Positions 26,505 to 34,778 of a stretch of 64,000 bases of DNA are shown one piece after another (within the stretch, counting starts at the first letter, position 1; the number at the start of each line of letters is the position of its first letter). Below the pieces are notes generated by a model. That model saw nothing but the letters and a program-made list of their open reading frames with translations. It did no database searches and was not told the origin of the DNA. A program made the position numbers and the translations under genes. The stretch is from Clostridia bacterium (GTDB lineage Bacteria > Bacillota > Clostridia > Oscillospirales > Acutalibacteraceae), in the NCBI GenBank assembly GCA_017415025.1, contig JAFQJH010000007.1, positions 62,001 to 126,000 on the forward strand, given 5' to 3'.

Positions 26505-26683
26505 TTTGTCGGGATGTCAAATAATAACGGTTGCGTTGCAACCTACACCTCACCACCGCCTACGGCGGAGCCTCTCCTCAAGGAGAAGCCTTGATTAGCA
26601 GTGATTTTCAGAGCCTTCCCCTCGAGGGGAAGGGGGACCACGTTAGTGGTGGATGAGGTGTTATAAAAATACCCCGACAAACT
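26505..26683. repeat. MITE-like composite repeat, copy D
   Basis: 179 bp bounded by TTTGTCG (26505-26511) and its exact complement CGACAAA (26677-26683). Inside, CACCTCACCACC near the left is complementary to GGTGGATGAGGTG near the right, with smaller stems (CGCCTACGGCG, CCTTCCCCTCGAGGGGAAGG) between. It lies between convergent genes and has no coding capacity. Confidence 0.7.
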
Positions 26684-26697
26684 ACCATTTTATCAAA

Positions 26698-28047
26698 CTA
26701 AACTTTTCTTAACCCCTTCGGATAATGATTCTTTGCCGTACCGTTGACAGCCTTTGCGCCGCCGAGGGTACAGCCGTCAACCGTAACAACTGCCCAGCCG
26801 TTTTCGCAATCGCAGGGAATGGTGTTACCCTTAAGATACGTTTCCGCTTCGTCGGGAGTGAGGTCGATTTTTCTTTTGAAGGCATCTCCCATTGCCATAA
26901 AAAATTGGTGGTGGGGCTGAACATAGTTCTTCTGTACTGTGCCGATTGTAACTCCGCAGGAGAACGCAACACCCTTCGGCACAACAAAATCGGGTTCAAA
27001 ATAAACGATGCTGTCCTTGTACTTTTTAACGCATTTTCTGTCGTATTTTTCAAGTGTAGCATCAAGAAAATCGAATACAATTTTTTGCTCGTTCTTGGGA
27101 ATTTCCTCAAGAGCGTTTTCTCTTTTTATGCGGATGCCGTTGTCGTACTTTTTCTTCATCAGGGCAACGAACTGTCCCTCACCCTTTGAAACGTGGGGAT
27201 AAAAACGACGGCATTCCGCAATATTTTCTGTTTTACATCCTTCAAAATTTATTCCGTCTGCCGTATTGCTTTTTACACAGTCCTTAACAGGGATAAGCTC
27301 AAACTCGGGATGCTCACAAAGAAACTTATCAACCTGCATTTCATTCTCCTCGAGCGAAAAAGTGCAGGTGGAGTAAAGAAGATATCCGTCCTCTCTGACA
27401 AGTGAATGTATGTAGCTGAGGATTTCCTCCTGCCTCTCGGCACAAAGCCGCACGTTGTCGGGCGACCATTCGCTGATAGCTGTTTCGTCCTTGCGGAACA
27501 TTCCTTCTCCCGAGCACGGTGCATCGACGATAATAAGGTCGAATTCCTCGCCGAAAAGCGAAGAAAGTCTCTTTGCGTCCGCGCAGGTGGTTACGGCATT
27601 CTTAAAGCCGAGGCGCTCCATATTTCCCGTCAGAATTTTACATCGGGAGGGGACAATCTCGTTAGAGACAATCATTCCGTTTGTCAGCTTGTCCGCCGCT
27701 TGAGTGGATTTGCCTCCGGGTGCGGCGCAAAGGTCGAGGATTTTCCAATCTTCCTCGATGTCAACGCTCGCAACCGCACTCATTGCCGCAGGCTCCTGAA
27801 CGTAAACCATACCTGCGTGGTGGTAGGGGTGATTGCCGATTTTTTCGTAATCAAAATAATACGCGTTTTCGGCAAAGGGAAGCTTTTCGCCGCCGAACGG
27901 ATTGATTTTCAAAAAATCCTCTTCACTTATTTTGTTTGTATTAATTCTGAAGGAGCGCACGGGTGCATCGTCATACGACCTTATAAACGCATCGTAGTCA
28001 TCCCCGAGCAAATCCTTCATTCTTGTTAAAAATTCCGAAGGTAGCAT
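26698..28047 (-). CDS. rsmF: 16S rRNA m5C methyltransferase, RsmF/NOL1-NOP2-Sun family
   Basis: 449 residues. SAM-binding loop LDLCAAPGGKS at 105-115; the two catalytic cysteines are C178 in DAPCSGEGMF and C228 in YSTCTFSLEENE, the pair diagnostic for RNA:m5C methyltransferases. The C-terminal ~150 residues form the RsmF-type extra domain (PUA-like) that helps position rRNA. A modest upstream gap of 11 bp to rsmE indicates co-transcription of two ribosome-modifying enzymes. Precise target base is inferred from family, not seen. Confidence 0.9.
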   Translation of the reverse strand: MLPSEFLTRMKDLLGDDYDAFIRSYDDAPVRSFRINTNKISEEDFLKINPFGGEKLPFAENAYYFDYEKIGNHPYHHAGMVYVQEPAAMSAVASVDIEEDWKILDLCAAPGGKSTQAADKLTNGMIVSNEIVPSRCKILTGNMERLGFKNAVTTCADAKRLSSLFGEEFDLIIVDAPCSGEGMFRKDETAISEWSPDNVRLCAERQEEILSYIHSLVREDGYLLYSTCTFSLEENEMQVDKFLCEHPEFELIPVKDCVKSNTADGINFEGCKTENIAECRRFYPHVSKGEGQFVALMKKKYDNGIRIKRENALEEIPKNEQKIVFDFLDATLEKYDRKCVKKYKDSIVYFEPDFVVPKGVAFSCGVTIGTVQKNYVQPHHQFFMAMGDAFKRKIDLTPDEAETYLKGNTIPCDCENGWAVVTVDGCTLGGAKAVNGTAKNHYPKGLRKV

Positions 28048-28058
28048 ATTTTTATCCT

Positions 28059-28805
28059 TTATAAAAGATTAGATTCAATGTTGAACATACAAATTGCAAG
28101 TGCGGCAATGCTTGCAGTTTCCGTGCGCAGAATACGCTTGCCGAGTGATACGACTTCTCCGCCCGCCGCCTTCGCTTTTTCAATCTCGCTTTCCTCGTAG
28201 CCGCCCTCGGGGCCGATGAAAATGCCGATTGTCATATTCGGCTTGACGTTTTCAAGCTTGTTTTTTAGCGCTGCCATACTGTCCGCACATTCGTAGGGAA
28301 CGAGAAGAAGGTCAAAGCCTTCCGCAATTTTCAGCGCATTCGCAAAGCTGACGGGCTCGTGAATTTCGGGGATAACCGTCCTGCCCGATTGCTTCGCCGC
28401 GCTTTCGCTTATTGACTGCCAGCGCGCGGTTTTGCTTTTTTTCTTTTTGTCGTCGAGCTTAACAACGCAACGGCTCATCTCAACGGGATAAATCTCGCTC
28501 ACGCCGAGCTCGACACCCTTTTGAATAATCAGCTCAAGCTTATCGGATTTCGGAAGTCCCTGAAAAAGCACCAGCCTTACGGGCAGCTCGTTGCTCATAA
28601 GCTGACCGTCCTCGATATCCGCAACAACTCTGTCGTCATAAATCTCTCTGATTGCACAGCAATAGCTTGCGCCGTTGCCGTCATTGGCGACGAATTTTTC
28701 ACCGATTTTCATCCGCAGAACGTTTTTGATGTGGTTTACATCACTGCCGACTACCGTAATCTCGTTTTCGGTCACGTTTTCGGGTGCAACAAAAAAATGA
28801 AACAT
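28059..28805 (-). CDS. rsmE: 16S rRNA m3U1498 methyltransferase RsmE
   Basis: 248 residues from ATG 28805. N-terminal PUA-like part starts MFHFFVAPEN, followed by a SPOUT knot with the family signatures FIGPEGGYEESEIE and LGKRILRTETA near the C terminus, where SAM binds. The open frame continues about 150 codons upstream but that stretch is low-complexity translation of the intergenic region and has no ribosome site; AAGGCGG before 28805 decides the start. Translated first in the rsmE-rsmF pair. Confidence 0.93.
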   Translation of the reverse strand: MFHFFVAPENVTENEITVVGSDVNHIKNVLRMKIGEKFVANDGNGASYCCAIREIYDDRVVADIEDGQLMSNELPVRLVLFQGLPKSDKLELIIQKGVELGVSEIYPVEMSRCVVKLDDKKKKSKTARWQSISESAAKQSGRTVIPEIHEPVSFANALKIAEGFDLLLVPYECADSMAALKNKLENVKPNMTIGIFIGPEGGYEESEIEKAKAAGGEVVSLGKRILRTETASIAALAICMFNIESNLL

Positions 28806-28910
28806 AGTTTTTCCGCCTTTATTCTTTGTGTTTTTCAGTATATCATCAGACGGGATTTTTTTCAATGCAAAGTGTGTCGTATTCTGCGAAATTTTTTGAA
28901 AGCATAAAAG

Positions 28911-28939
28911 TTGACTATTTTTATGAATTGGCATATAAT
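28911..28939 (+). promoter_or_regulatory. Promoter of the 28969 gene
   Basis: TTGACT (28911-28916), 17 bp spacer, TATAAT (28934-28939): close to consensus, 30 bp before the start codon and ahead of an AGGAGG site. Confidence 0.8.
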
Positions 28940-28968
28940 AGAAACGGTATTTTTTAGGAGGCGATAAA

Positions 28969-30141
28969 ATGAAGAAAAGAATTATTGCAATACTTCTTGT
29001 AATTGTAACCGTGTTTTCAGCGGCGGCAGTGCCTGTCGGCGCAGCAGTTGAAAAGAAAAATAAGCTTGATATTGTTGATATCTGGCAGAACGGATACCCG
29101 ATGTTCAACATTGGCGCTTTCCTCGAGACGGTTTTTGCTTTCAACAAACAGATGAATGCGATTTTCGGAGTAAAAATCTTTAATGAGGAAAAGCTTGTTA
29201 TTGCGGCTGATGATATACTCTCGGGTATCGTTGAGGGAGTTCTTGAATCCACGGGTGTAGACTTCAGTCAGATTTATAACAATCTTCCGCAGACTAATCA
29301 GTATGCGGAGCTTCTCACGTCTTCTATGAAGCTTGATATTCCCGAAACGCAGAAGTTCCTCAACAGCGTTTCAGGCGATTATTTTGCCGAAGGCAATATG
29401 GTTATGGGCGTTGTTGTCCGTATGGTGTCCGTCTGGCTCGGAATTGTTGATGAAGTTAAGCTCGTGGCAACACCCGTTGAGGGCAAGCCCGGTCTTTATG
29501 AGCTCGGCGTTAAGATTACCTATCGCGACGGCAGAACGGACGGCTCTTATTCGGGCATTTTCTATGATGAGGTTGAGAACGCTTTTGTCGGCAAGGACGG
29601 CGGCCCTGCTCTTATCGGATATCACATTGACTTTGACGATAACGTAATTTATACGGGTATTGACGTATGGCAGCGTGAGCTCGGCTTCAATATTTTCTAT
29701 GACGTTTTCTGTTATCTCACTCCGTTCTTCTTCCACTATACAACACAGCGCGTGAAGTTCACTTATGACGGTAAGGATTGGATGATTCAGCTCTGGAAGG
29801 GCAGATATGCGATTGCGAACGGCGGCGAGGTCGGCGTTTACACACGCGATGAGAGCAAGTCGGGAACGTTCTACGACTGCGCATCGGACGAGGATATGCT
29901 TGTTATGAGTATGGACGTTTATCACGGCGATACGCTTCTCTTCTCACGTCCCGCCGAGCTTCATTGGTGGGTGACAGGCTTCCAGCTCAGCGATACGGCA
30001 TACCTTCCTCACTCAATGAAAATTGTTTCCACAATCACGATGAAGGATGAGGAAATGCTCGCGGCGGCAACGGGTGCGCTTGATAAAATTTGGAATATCG
30101 ACTACGAGGTTGACGGACTTGACGTCACACTTACCTGGTAA
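28969..30141 (+). CDS. Secreted protein of unknown function
   Basis: 390 residues. A clear signal peptide (MKKRIIAILLVIVTVFSAAA, cleavage near VGAA) is followed by a mixed alpha/beta soluble protein with several aromatic-rich beta stretches, e.g. around IYTGIDVWQRELGFNIFYD and FHYTTQRVKFTYDGKDW. No enzyme motif, no lipobox, no LPXTG and no transmembrane tail were recognised. It has its own strong promoter and terminator. Could be a binding or structural protein of the cell envelope; I do not assign a function. Confidence 0.82.
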   Translation: MKKRIIAILLVIVTVFSAAAVPVGAAVEKKNKLDIVDIWQNGYPMFNIGAFLETVFAFNKQMNAIFGVKIFNEEKLVIAADDILSGIVEGVLESTGVDFSQIYNNLPQTNQYAELLTSSMKLDIPETQKFLNSVSGDYFAEGNMVMGVVVRMVSVWLGIVDEVKLVATPVEGKPGLYELGVKITYRDGRTDGSYSGIFYDEVENAFVGKDGGPALIGYHIDFDDNVIYTGIDVWQRELGFNIFYDVFCYLTPFFFHYTTQRVKFTYDGKDWMIQLWKGRYAIANGGEVGVYTRDESKSGTFYDCASDEDMLVMSMDVYHGDTLLFSRPAELHWWVTGFQLSDTAYLPHSMKIVSTITMKDEEMLAAATGALDKIWNIDYEVDGLDVTLTW

Positions 30142-30146
30142 AAACA

Positions 30147-30183
30147 AAACTGCTGTTGAAAAAGCTCAACAGCAGTTTTTCTT
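30147..30183 (+). terminator. Terminator after the 28969 gene
   Basis: AAACTGCTGTTGA / TCAACAGCAGTTT stem with an AAAAGC loop and a trailing TTCTT. The reverse strand also reads AAA-stem-TTTTG, so it may serve the convergent SASP gene. Confidence 0.88.
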
Positions 30184-30195
30184 ATCCCGAAAAGG

Positions 30196-30387
30196 TTATT
30201 TCATATTCTTTTCGTAGGATTCGATCATCTTCTTAACCATCTGACCGCCGACAGAACCTGCCTGCTTAGATGTGAGGTCACCGTTGTAACCCTGCTTGAG
30301 GTTAACGCCTACTTCAGAAGCAGCCTCCATCTTGAAACGGTTGAGAGCCTCTCTTGCCTCGGGAACTACGTTCTTGTTGCTTGACAT
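30196..30387 (-). CDS. Alpha/beta-type small acid-soluble spore protein
   Basis: 63 residues, the usual length. Hallmarks are an Asn/Ala/Leu-rich helix (EAREALNRFKMEAASEVG), the central GVNLKQGYNGDLTSKQAGSVGGQMVKKMIE segment read in pieces, and the spore-protease type site around FKMEAASEVG. It coats and protects DNA in the forespore and supplies amino acids on germination. The ribosome site GGAGTGAAAAG precedes the ATG. It is the best single indicator in this window that the organism forms endospores; SigG control is expected but the promoter is not clear enough to call. Confidence 0.93.
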   Translation of the reverse strand: MSSNKNVVPEAREALNRFKMEAASEVGVNLKQGYNGDLTSKQAGSVGGQMVKKMIESYEKNMK

Positions 30388-30510
30388 AACTTTTCACTCC
30401 TTTGCAAAGAATTGTGTTTGCGTTTGCATTAGTTAGTGTTATCACAATTCTCAAAAATACAACTGAAAAAATTTGTTAAAAGTTAAATTGAAATTAAATT
30501 AGAAAACTAT

Positions 30511-30539
30511 TTGATAAATTATTGCCCTCGTGCTATTAT
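30511..30539 (+). promoter_or_regulatory. Promoter upstream of the S23-type gene
   Basis: TTGATA (30511-30516), 17 bp, TATTAT (30534-30539). The resulting leader of about 135 nt contains a stable stem (GCTTCTTT-GGCA-AAGGAGGC near 30568-30587). Confidence 0.55.
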
Positions 30540-30608
30540 ATAAGTGACATAAGTTGCTGCACGCACAGGCTTCTTTGGCAAAGGAGGCAAAGACGCGGTG
30601 CAATATTG

Positions 30609-30671
30609 GTTTCAATCTGCAAAAAAACAAACGATAAATAAACGCAGAACGCAGAGTGCAGAACGCAGAAC
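30609..30671 (+). repeat. Direct repeat, upstream copy (relic of an S23 gene 3' end)
   Basis: About 62 bp nearly identical to 31000-31053. In the downstream copy the sequence encodes the last codons of the S23 protein (VSICKKTNDK and stop); here the same codons and stop stand alone in front of the gene. Both copies run into iterated heptamers of the type CGCAGAA/TGCAGAG. The simplest explanation is a past tandem duplication of the gene followed by loss of one copy. Confidence 0.75.
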
Positions 30672-30682
30672 GGAGTGTGGAA

Positions 30683-31030
30683 TTGAAAAGTATAGTTGAA
30701 AAAAAGAGCTTTGATTTTGCGGTGAGGATTGTTAATCTTTACAGGCATCTGACGGCTGACAAAAAAGAGTTCGTTCTGTCAAAACAGCTCTTAAGAAGCG
30801 GAACGAGCATCGGTGCCAATGTTGCCGAGGGTGAAAGAGGTCAGACCAAGCCTGACTTTAATACTAAAATGAACATAGCACTGAAAGAAGCAAATGAAAC
30901 ATATTATTGGTTAAGGCTGTTGCACAGTACAGATTACCTGACTGATAAAGAGTTTCAGAGTATGGAAAAAGATGTAGATGAAATAATAGCAATATTAGTT
31001 TCAATCTGCAAAAAAACAAACGATAAATAA
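30683..31030 (+). CDS. S23-type four-helix-bundle protein
   Basis: 115 residues, all helical. It matches the family first noticed in 23S rRNA intervening sequences (S23/avd-like): SFDFAVRIVNLYRHL, LSKQLLRSGTSIGANVAEGERG and FNTKMNIALKEANETYYWLRLL are the recognisable blocks. Family members are small nucleic-acid-associated proteins, some are accessory to diversity-generating retroelements, but no reverse transcriptase is nearby. TTG 30683 is proposed as start because GGAG lies seven bases upstream and the protein then begins like its relatives; GTG 30656 or GTG 30677 are less likely. Flanked by ~62 bp direct repeats. Confidence 0.78.
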   Translation: MKSIVEKKSFDFAVRIVNLYRHLTADKKEFVLSKQLLRSGTSIGANVAEGERGQTKPDFNTKMNIALKEANETYYWLRLLHSTDYLTDKEFQSMEKDVDEIIAILVSICKKTNDK

Positions 31031-31053
31031 ACGCAGAATGCAGAGTGCAGAAC
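31000..31053 (+). repeat. Direct repeat, downstream copy with heptamer iterations
   Basis: Second copy of the 30609-30671 sequence; it contains the end of the S23 gene and continues into AAACGCAGAATGCAGAG-type heptamers. A run of the complementary heptamers (TTCTGCG/CTCTGCA) recurs at 31206-31238 in front of the next gene, forming an inverted pair with this one. Confidence 0.7.
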
Positions 31054-31161
31054 GGTTTGCACTCCGCAAACAATTAATAATTTATTTGCAAAGTGTAAGA
31101 AACGAAGAAACAGAATTAAAACAGAGTGTATATATTAAAGCAGATGCTGACGGTTAATCTT

Positions 31162-31238
31162 GTCGCCCCTGAAAGGGGAGATGTCACGAAGTGACAGAGG
31201 GGTTTCGTTCTGCGTTCTGCGTTCTGCACTCTGCACTC
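31162..31238. repeat. REP-like unit plus inverted heptamer repeat, copy B
   Basis: 31162-31208 matches the REP unit of the MITE-like copies (GTCGCCCCTGAAAGGGGAG, small ACGAAGT-type stem, GAGGGGTT). It abuts five heptamers of the type TTCTGCG/CTCTGCA (to 31238) that end only a few bases before the AGGAGG site of the next gene. The repeat therefore forms the 5' leader of the large secreted protein. Confidence 0.7.
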
Positions 31239-31259
31239 TTAAAAGGAGGAGAATAAACA

Positions 31260-34200
31260 ATGAAAAAACTTTTATCAATCATTCTCTCAGTCTTAATGGT
31301 TGTGACAATGCTTCCCATGTCGGTACTGCCGGCTTTTGCGGCAACAGAGGCGGCTGAAGTGACAGATGATGCGTTCATTACCTATTCATCCGGCGTTACA
31401 CAATATGTAAAGCATAATAATTATCTTTACAAGGTAGCTTATACCAACCTGAAAATAGAAAGTGTCGATATTGACATTTCTTCTTATGAAGATCTGAGGA
31501 TATACGGAACTACGAATCGTTATTGTGCCTTGCTCCTTGCTTATCAAGGAAGCAATGCGAAATCGAGTAATCTTCCCACCTCCCCGGGCAAGTCCGTCAG
31601 TTTCTACACCGCTGATACGTATGCAAGCAATGAGAAGAAACCTGTCGTTACCGTTACCTGTATGGCAGTTAGTGAGCCTGTCTGGAGTTGGAATGATGTT
31701 TCTTCCGCTACTGCCGTATTTACTTCCACAGATGGTGGCGCAACAATGACTGTGGACGCCGCAATTGAAATTTCTGAAAAAACTGCTGAAAACTGTCTTG
31801 AAACAGATACCACTGCATATACTGCTACTGCCACAGCCAACGGTAAAGAATATACGAATGTAAAAACAATATACGGTGAACAGGGTTCCCATAATATTGA
31901 GTATATTAAATCGGGAGATTATATGATCGGCAGTTGCACTAATGGATGTGGAATGAACTGCACCCACAACTGGACTGATAAGAATGACTACCTTTGTGAT
32001 AACTGCGGTTTTGAATGTCATCACGAAAGCTACACAGACGGCTTCTGCACAGTCTGCGGCTTTGAATGTGCTCACGAAAACTTTACAAACGACAAGTGTG
32101 ATGTTTGCGGAGAAGAAGGAATCGTTGTTACCATCACTATGACCGACAGCTACAGCGACGGTTGGAGCGGAAATGGGATTGTTGTTAAACAGCTTGTTGA
32201 CGGAGCATATACAGAGGTTGCAACAGCAACCTTTGAAGACGGTGCAAGCGAAACCTTCACAGCACTTCTCCGACAAGACGGTATTTATGCTTTCAGTTGG
32301 GTTTACGGAGAACATCCTGAAGATTGTGGATTTACGCTTGCAGTTGATGGTGAAACCGTCTATGAATGTGCAGACGTAGGAACACTTGCAGATAGCGAGA
32401 TATTTTATATAATTTGCAAGCATACATCCTACACCGACGGAAAATGCGATGTTTGCGATTATGAGTGTCCCCACGAAAATCAGACAGGTTCAGTTTGTGA
32501 AATCTGCGGTGAACACATTTGTAGCTACGACAACGGCTTCTGTACTGAGTGCGATGCCTATCAGCCTGCTACGCTTGTCACCAATGAGAATTACGAATCT
32601 TTCTACCTGAAAGCCGACTATGTTGGCTACTATGCGATCTCCAATGCAGGTCAGCTCTTCTGGTTTGCAAACCATGTAAACACTGTTGACAGAACAGCAA
32701 ATGCAGTTCTTGTGGCAGATATTGACCTTGAAAACAGACCCTGGACACCCATCGGCTCCACGGGTGAAAACAGCAACAATTTCCGCGGTGTCTTTGACGG
32801 ACAGGGATACACCATCAAGGGTCTGTACGTGGAGGGCGGCAGAGCCGGTCTCGGCTTCTTCGGTGAAGTCAGAACCGGTACGGTCAAAAACTTCACCATC
32901 TACGGTGAGGTAGTTGCCAATACCGAGGTGAACTATGTTGGCGGTGTCATCGGCTCGATTTGCGGTGTCAACGGTGAAAATGACCTTGAAAGAAACGGTG
33001 CGATTATTCAGAATATTAGGTCTTTTGTAAATCTTACCGCAAAGGCGCACGGCATCGGCATGATCGGCGGCTTTGTGGGTTATGCAAACCACCAGAGCCT
33101 TATTGAAAACTGCTCCTGGTACGGTACCTTTGATGCAGGCAAGTACCGTGTGGACTCGGGTGCAGGCGGATTTATCGGCAAGATTCAGGAGAATTCAAGT
33201 GAAGTTACTATCCGTAACTGCGGAGCCTACGGTACAATAAAGACAAATTACGCAGGCGACTATAATAACACCGCGACCATTTATATGGGCGGATTCCTGA
33301 GCTTTTCCAACACGAACGCAAAGACTACCATTGAAAACTGCCTGTTTGCAGGTAGGTTTGAGCGCGGTGCAAACCTGACCGATCAGGCGTTTCTTGGTGC
33401 ATTCGGCACGCTTCGGAGCGTTAAAGCAATCAAGAATTGCTATTACCTCGGTGATGACGGTCTTGAGGCCGTACACAGCGATTCGGATCTGAAACCCGGG
33501 AGTGATAACGTAGAGATCACAAAGGTAACAGAAGAACAGCTCAAGTCCGGCGAGATTGCCTACAGGCTGCAGGAAGCAAATGAAATCTGGGGTCAGAAAA
33601 TCGGCACCGATGATTATCCCGTACTTGGCAGTGAGTCTGTTTACTACGGTTATGTTTCCTGCGCGGATGATGCGGTTACGGTCTATACGAATGACAGCAC
33701 CGCAAGCGATAAAAAGCCTGCACATAACTGGTCAGATAAAGACGGCATCTGTGCAAACGGTTGCGGAGAAAGGGCTTTCAACGCAATAAACGGTATGACG
33801 GCAGACAGCGAGAAGAGGATTCTTTCGGGTATCGCGCCGGGCAGTGAGTCGCTTGACGGATATACGGAAATACTTGTTGACGGAATTGGATGGACTCTCG
33901 AAAACGGTGTCGGCACAGGCTGTACGGCGACACTCGGCAACACGGAAGAGGTTTTTGCCGAATACACAATTCTCATCTTCGGTGATGTCAACGGCGACGG
34001 CTGGTACGACGGTCAGGATGCGGTTATCGTTTCCTGCCTTGCGAACGGTATGCTGACGCAGGAAGATGTAAGTGAGGCTGTTTATACTGCGGCAGACTGT
34101 AATCACGACGGTGTGATAGATCAGCTTGACGTTGATCTTCTCAATCAGGCAGGTGCACTTCTTGCGAACGTCGATCAGTCCAAGTCAGCAGAAGTTCTTC

Positions 34201-34409
34201 TTGAAACTTCATCAGAGTATGTTGAGTATCTCGACCTCATCGATCAGTCTCCTGAAATTGAGATTGAAGATGAAACAGATACTCCCGAAGCTGATACAGA
34301 GGATTCAACACAGCAGGATGCAAGGGTTGATGTTTTTGAAATGATACTGAACTTTATCAGATTTATCATCGAAATGCTCCTTTCCTACATCCCAATGCCA
34401 ATTAAATAA
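31260..34409 (+). CDS. Large secreted protein with zinc-ribbon-like repeats, GLUG region and dockerin
   Basis: 1049 residues. Signal peptide 1-29 (cleavage near AFA). Residues ~234-285 and ~385-437 are Cys/His-rich repeats of the form CxVCGxECxH, each ~18 residues long, likely small metal-stabilised knuckles. Residues ~457-735 form a GLUG-type beta-solenoid (YYAISNAGQLFWFA, FRGVFDGQGYTIKGLYV, GGVIG, GGFVGY, AGGFIGKI). Residues ~905-970 are a type I dockerin: two DVNGDG/DCNHDG calcium loops each followed by helices. An acidic linker leads to a hydrophobic C-terminal helix (VFEMILNFIRFIIEMLL). It has strong similarity to the 42170 protein. Probably an adhesin or glycan-binding protein that can plug into a cohesin. 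Confidence 0.85.
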   Translation: MKKLLSIILSVLMVVTMLPMSVLPAFAATEAAEVTDDAFITYSSGVTQYVKHNNYLYKVAYTNLKIESVDIDISSYEDLRIYGTTNRYCALLLAYQGSNAKSSNLPTSPGKSVSFYTADTYASNEKKPVVTVTCMAVSEPVWSWNDVSSATAVFTSTDGGATMTVDAAIEISEKTAENCLETDTTAYTATATANGKEYTNVKTIYGEQGSHNIEYIKSGDYMIGSCTNGCGMNCTHNWTDKNDYLCDNCGFECHHESYTDGFCTVCGFECAHENFTNDKCDVCGEEGIVVTITMTDSYSDGWSGNGIVVKQLVDGAYTEVATATFEDGASETFTALLRQDGIYAFSWVYGEHPEDCGFTLAVDGETVYECADVGTLADSEIFYIICKHTSYTDGKCDVCDYECPHENQTGSVCEICGEHICSYDNGFCTECDAYQPATLVTNENYESFYLKADYVGYYAISNAGQLFWFANHVNTVDRTANAVLVADIDLENRPWTPIGSTGENSNNFRGVFDGQGYTIKGLYVEGGRAGLGFFGEVRTGTVKNFTIYGEVVANTEVNYVGGVIGSICGVNGENDLERNGAIIQNIRSFVNLTAKAHGIGMIGGFVGYANHQSLIENCSWYGTFDAGKYRVDSGAGGFIGKIQENSSEVTIRNCGAYGTIKTNYAGDYNNTATIYMGGFLSFSNTNAKTTIENCLFAGRFERGANLTDQAFLGAFGTLRSVKAIKNCYYLGDDGLEAVHSDSDLKPGSDNVEITKVTEEQLKSGEIAYRLQEANEIWGQKIGTDDYPVLGSESVYYGYVSCADDAVTVYTNDSTASDKKPAHNWSDKDGICANGCGERAFNAINGMTADSEKRILSGIAPGSESLDGYTEILVDGIGWTLENGVGTGCTATLGNTEEVFAEYTILIFGDVNGDGWYDGQDAVIVSCLANGMLTQEDVSEAVYTAADCNHDGVIDQLDVDLLNQAGALLANVDQSKSAEVLLETSSEYVEYLDLIDQSPEIEIEDETDTPEADTEDSTQQDARVDVFEMILNFIRFIIEMLLSYIPMPIK

Positions 34410-34422
34410 GCATATTTAAACA

Positions 34423-34466
34423 AAAGCCATACAAGTTGACTTTGAAATCAGCTTGTATGGCTTTTT
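34423..34466 (+). terminator. Terminator after the dockerin protein gene
   Basis: AAAGCCATACAAG (34423-34435) pairs with CTTGTATGGCTTT (34452-34464); the loop is 16 nt and TTTT trails. Confidence 0.8.
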
Positions 34467-34718
34467 ACCGCCAATATTTTATTGTACCCGGAAATCAATT
34501 TAAAAGAATGGTATTTGCATTTATTACTGCTGTGATTACCGTTCGCACTTACGTCTTTTTCAGCCTGCTGTAAGAACCTTTTTAAGCTACTGTTTGAAAA
34601 AGGTATCAAAGCCGTCAGTCAGAGCAATCAACAGTAAATCTCTACTTTTTGTATTGATATTTTAATTGTCTAAAATACTGATTAATGGTGGATATATCGA
34701 AAAAAATTCGTATTTTAC
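34467..34718. other. Intergenic stretch without recognised gene
   Basis: A/T-rich sequence between the terminator of the dockerin protein and the ATP synthase promoter. Short open stretches exist in several frames but none has a start with a ribosome site or a recognisable product; it may hold a worn-down remnant. I see nothing else in it. Confidence 0.5.
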
Positions 34719-34746
34719 TTGAAAAATGATATCGGAGTGATATAAT
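34719..34746 (+). promoter_or_regulatory. ATP synthase operon promoter
   Basis: TTGAAA (34719-34724), 16 bp spacer, TATAAT (34741-34746), 32 bp before the first start codon. Confidence 0.72.
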
Positions 34747-34778
34747 GAAAAATCATAGCAACATAAGAAGGTGAACTT

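Noticed and set aside
28806..29252. N-terminal extension of RsmE by about 149 residues
   Set aside because: It would overlap the promoter and signal-peptide codons of the divergent secreted protein; no ribosome site, and RsmE normally starts at MFHFF.
29371..29925. 184-codon antisense frame inside the 28969 secreted protein gene
   Set aside because: No promoter or ribosome site, and the sense gene has a signal peptide, consensus promoter and terminator.
30550..30610. c-di-GMP-I riboswitch before the S23 gene
   Set aside because: CACGCACAGG matches the start, but the GACGCAAAG and the 3' GGTAGCCGGG parts are missing and the element is too short.
31386..32474. Antisense open frame of 362 codons under the dockerin protein gene
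   Set aside because: Cys-rich shadow of the real gene on the other strand; no ribosome site or promoter, and it vanishes at the ends of the repeat-rich region.
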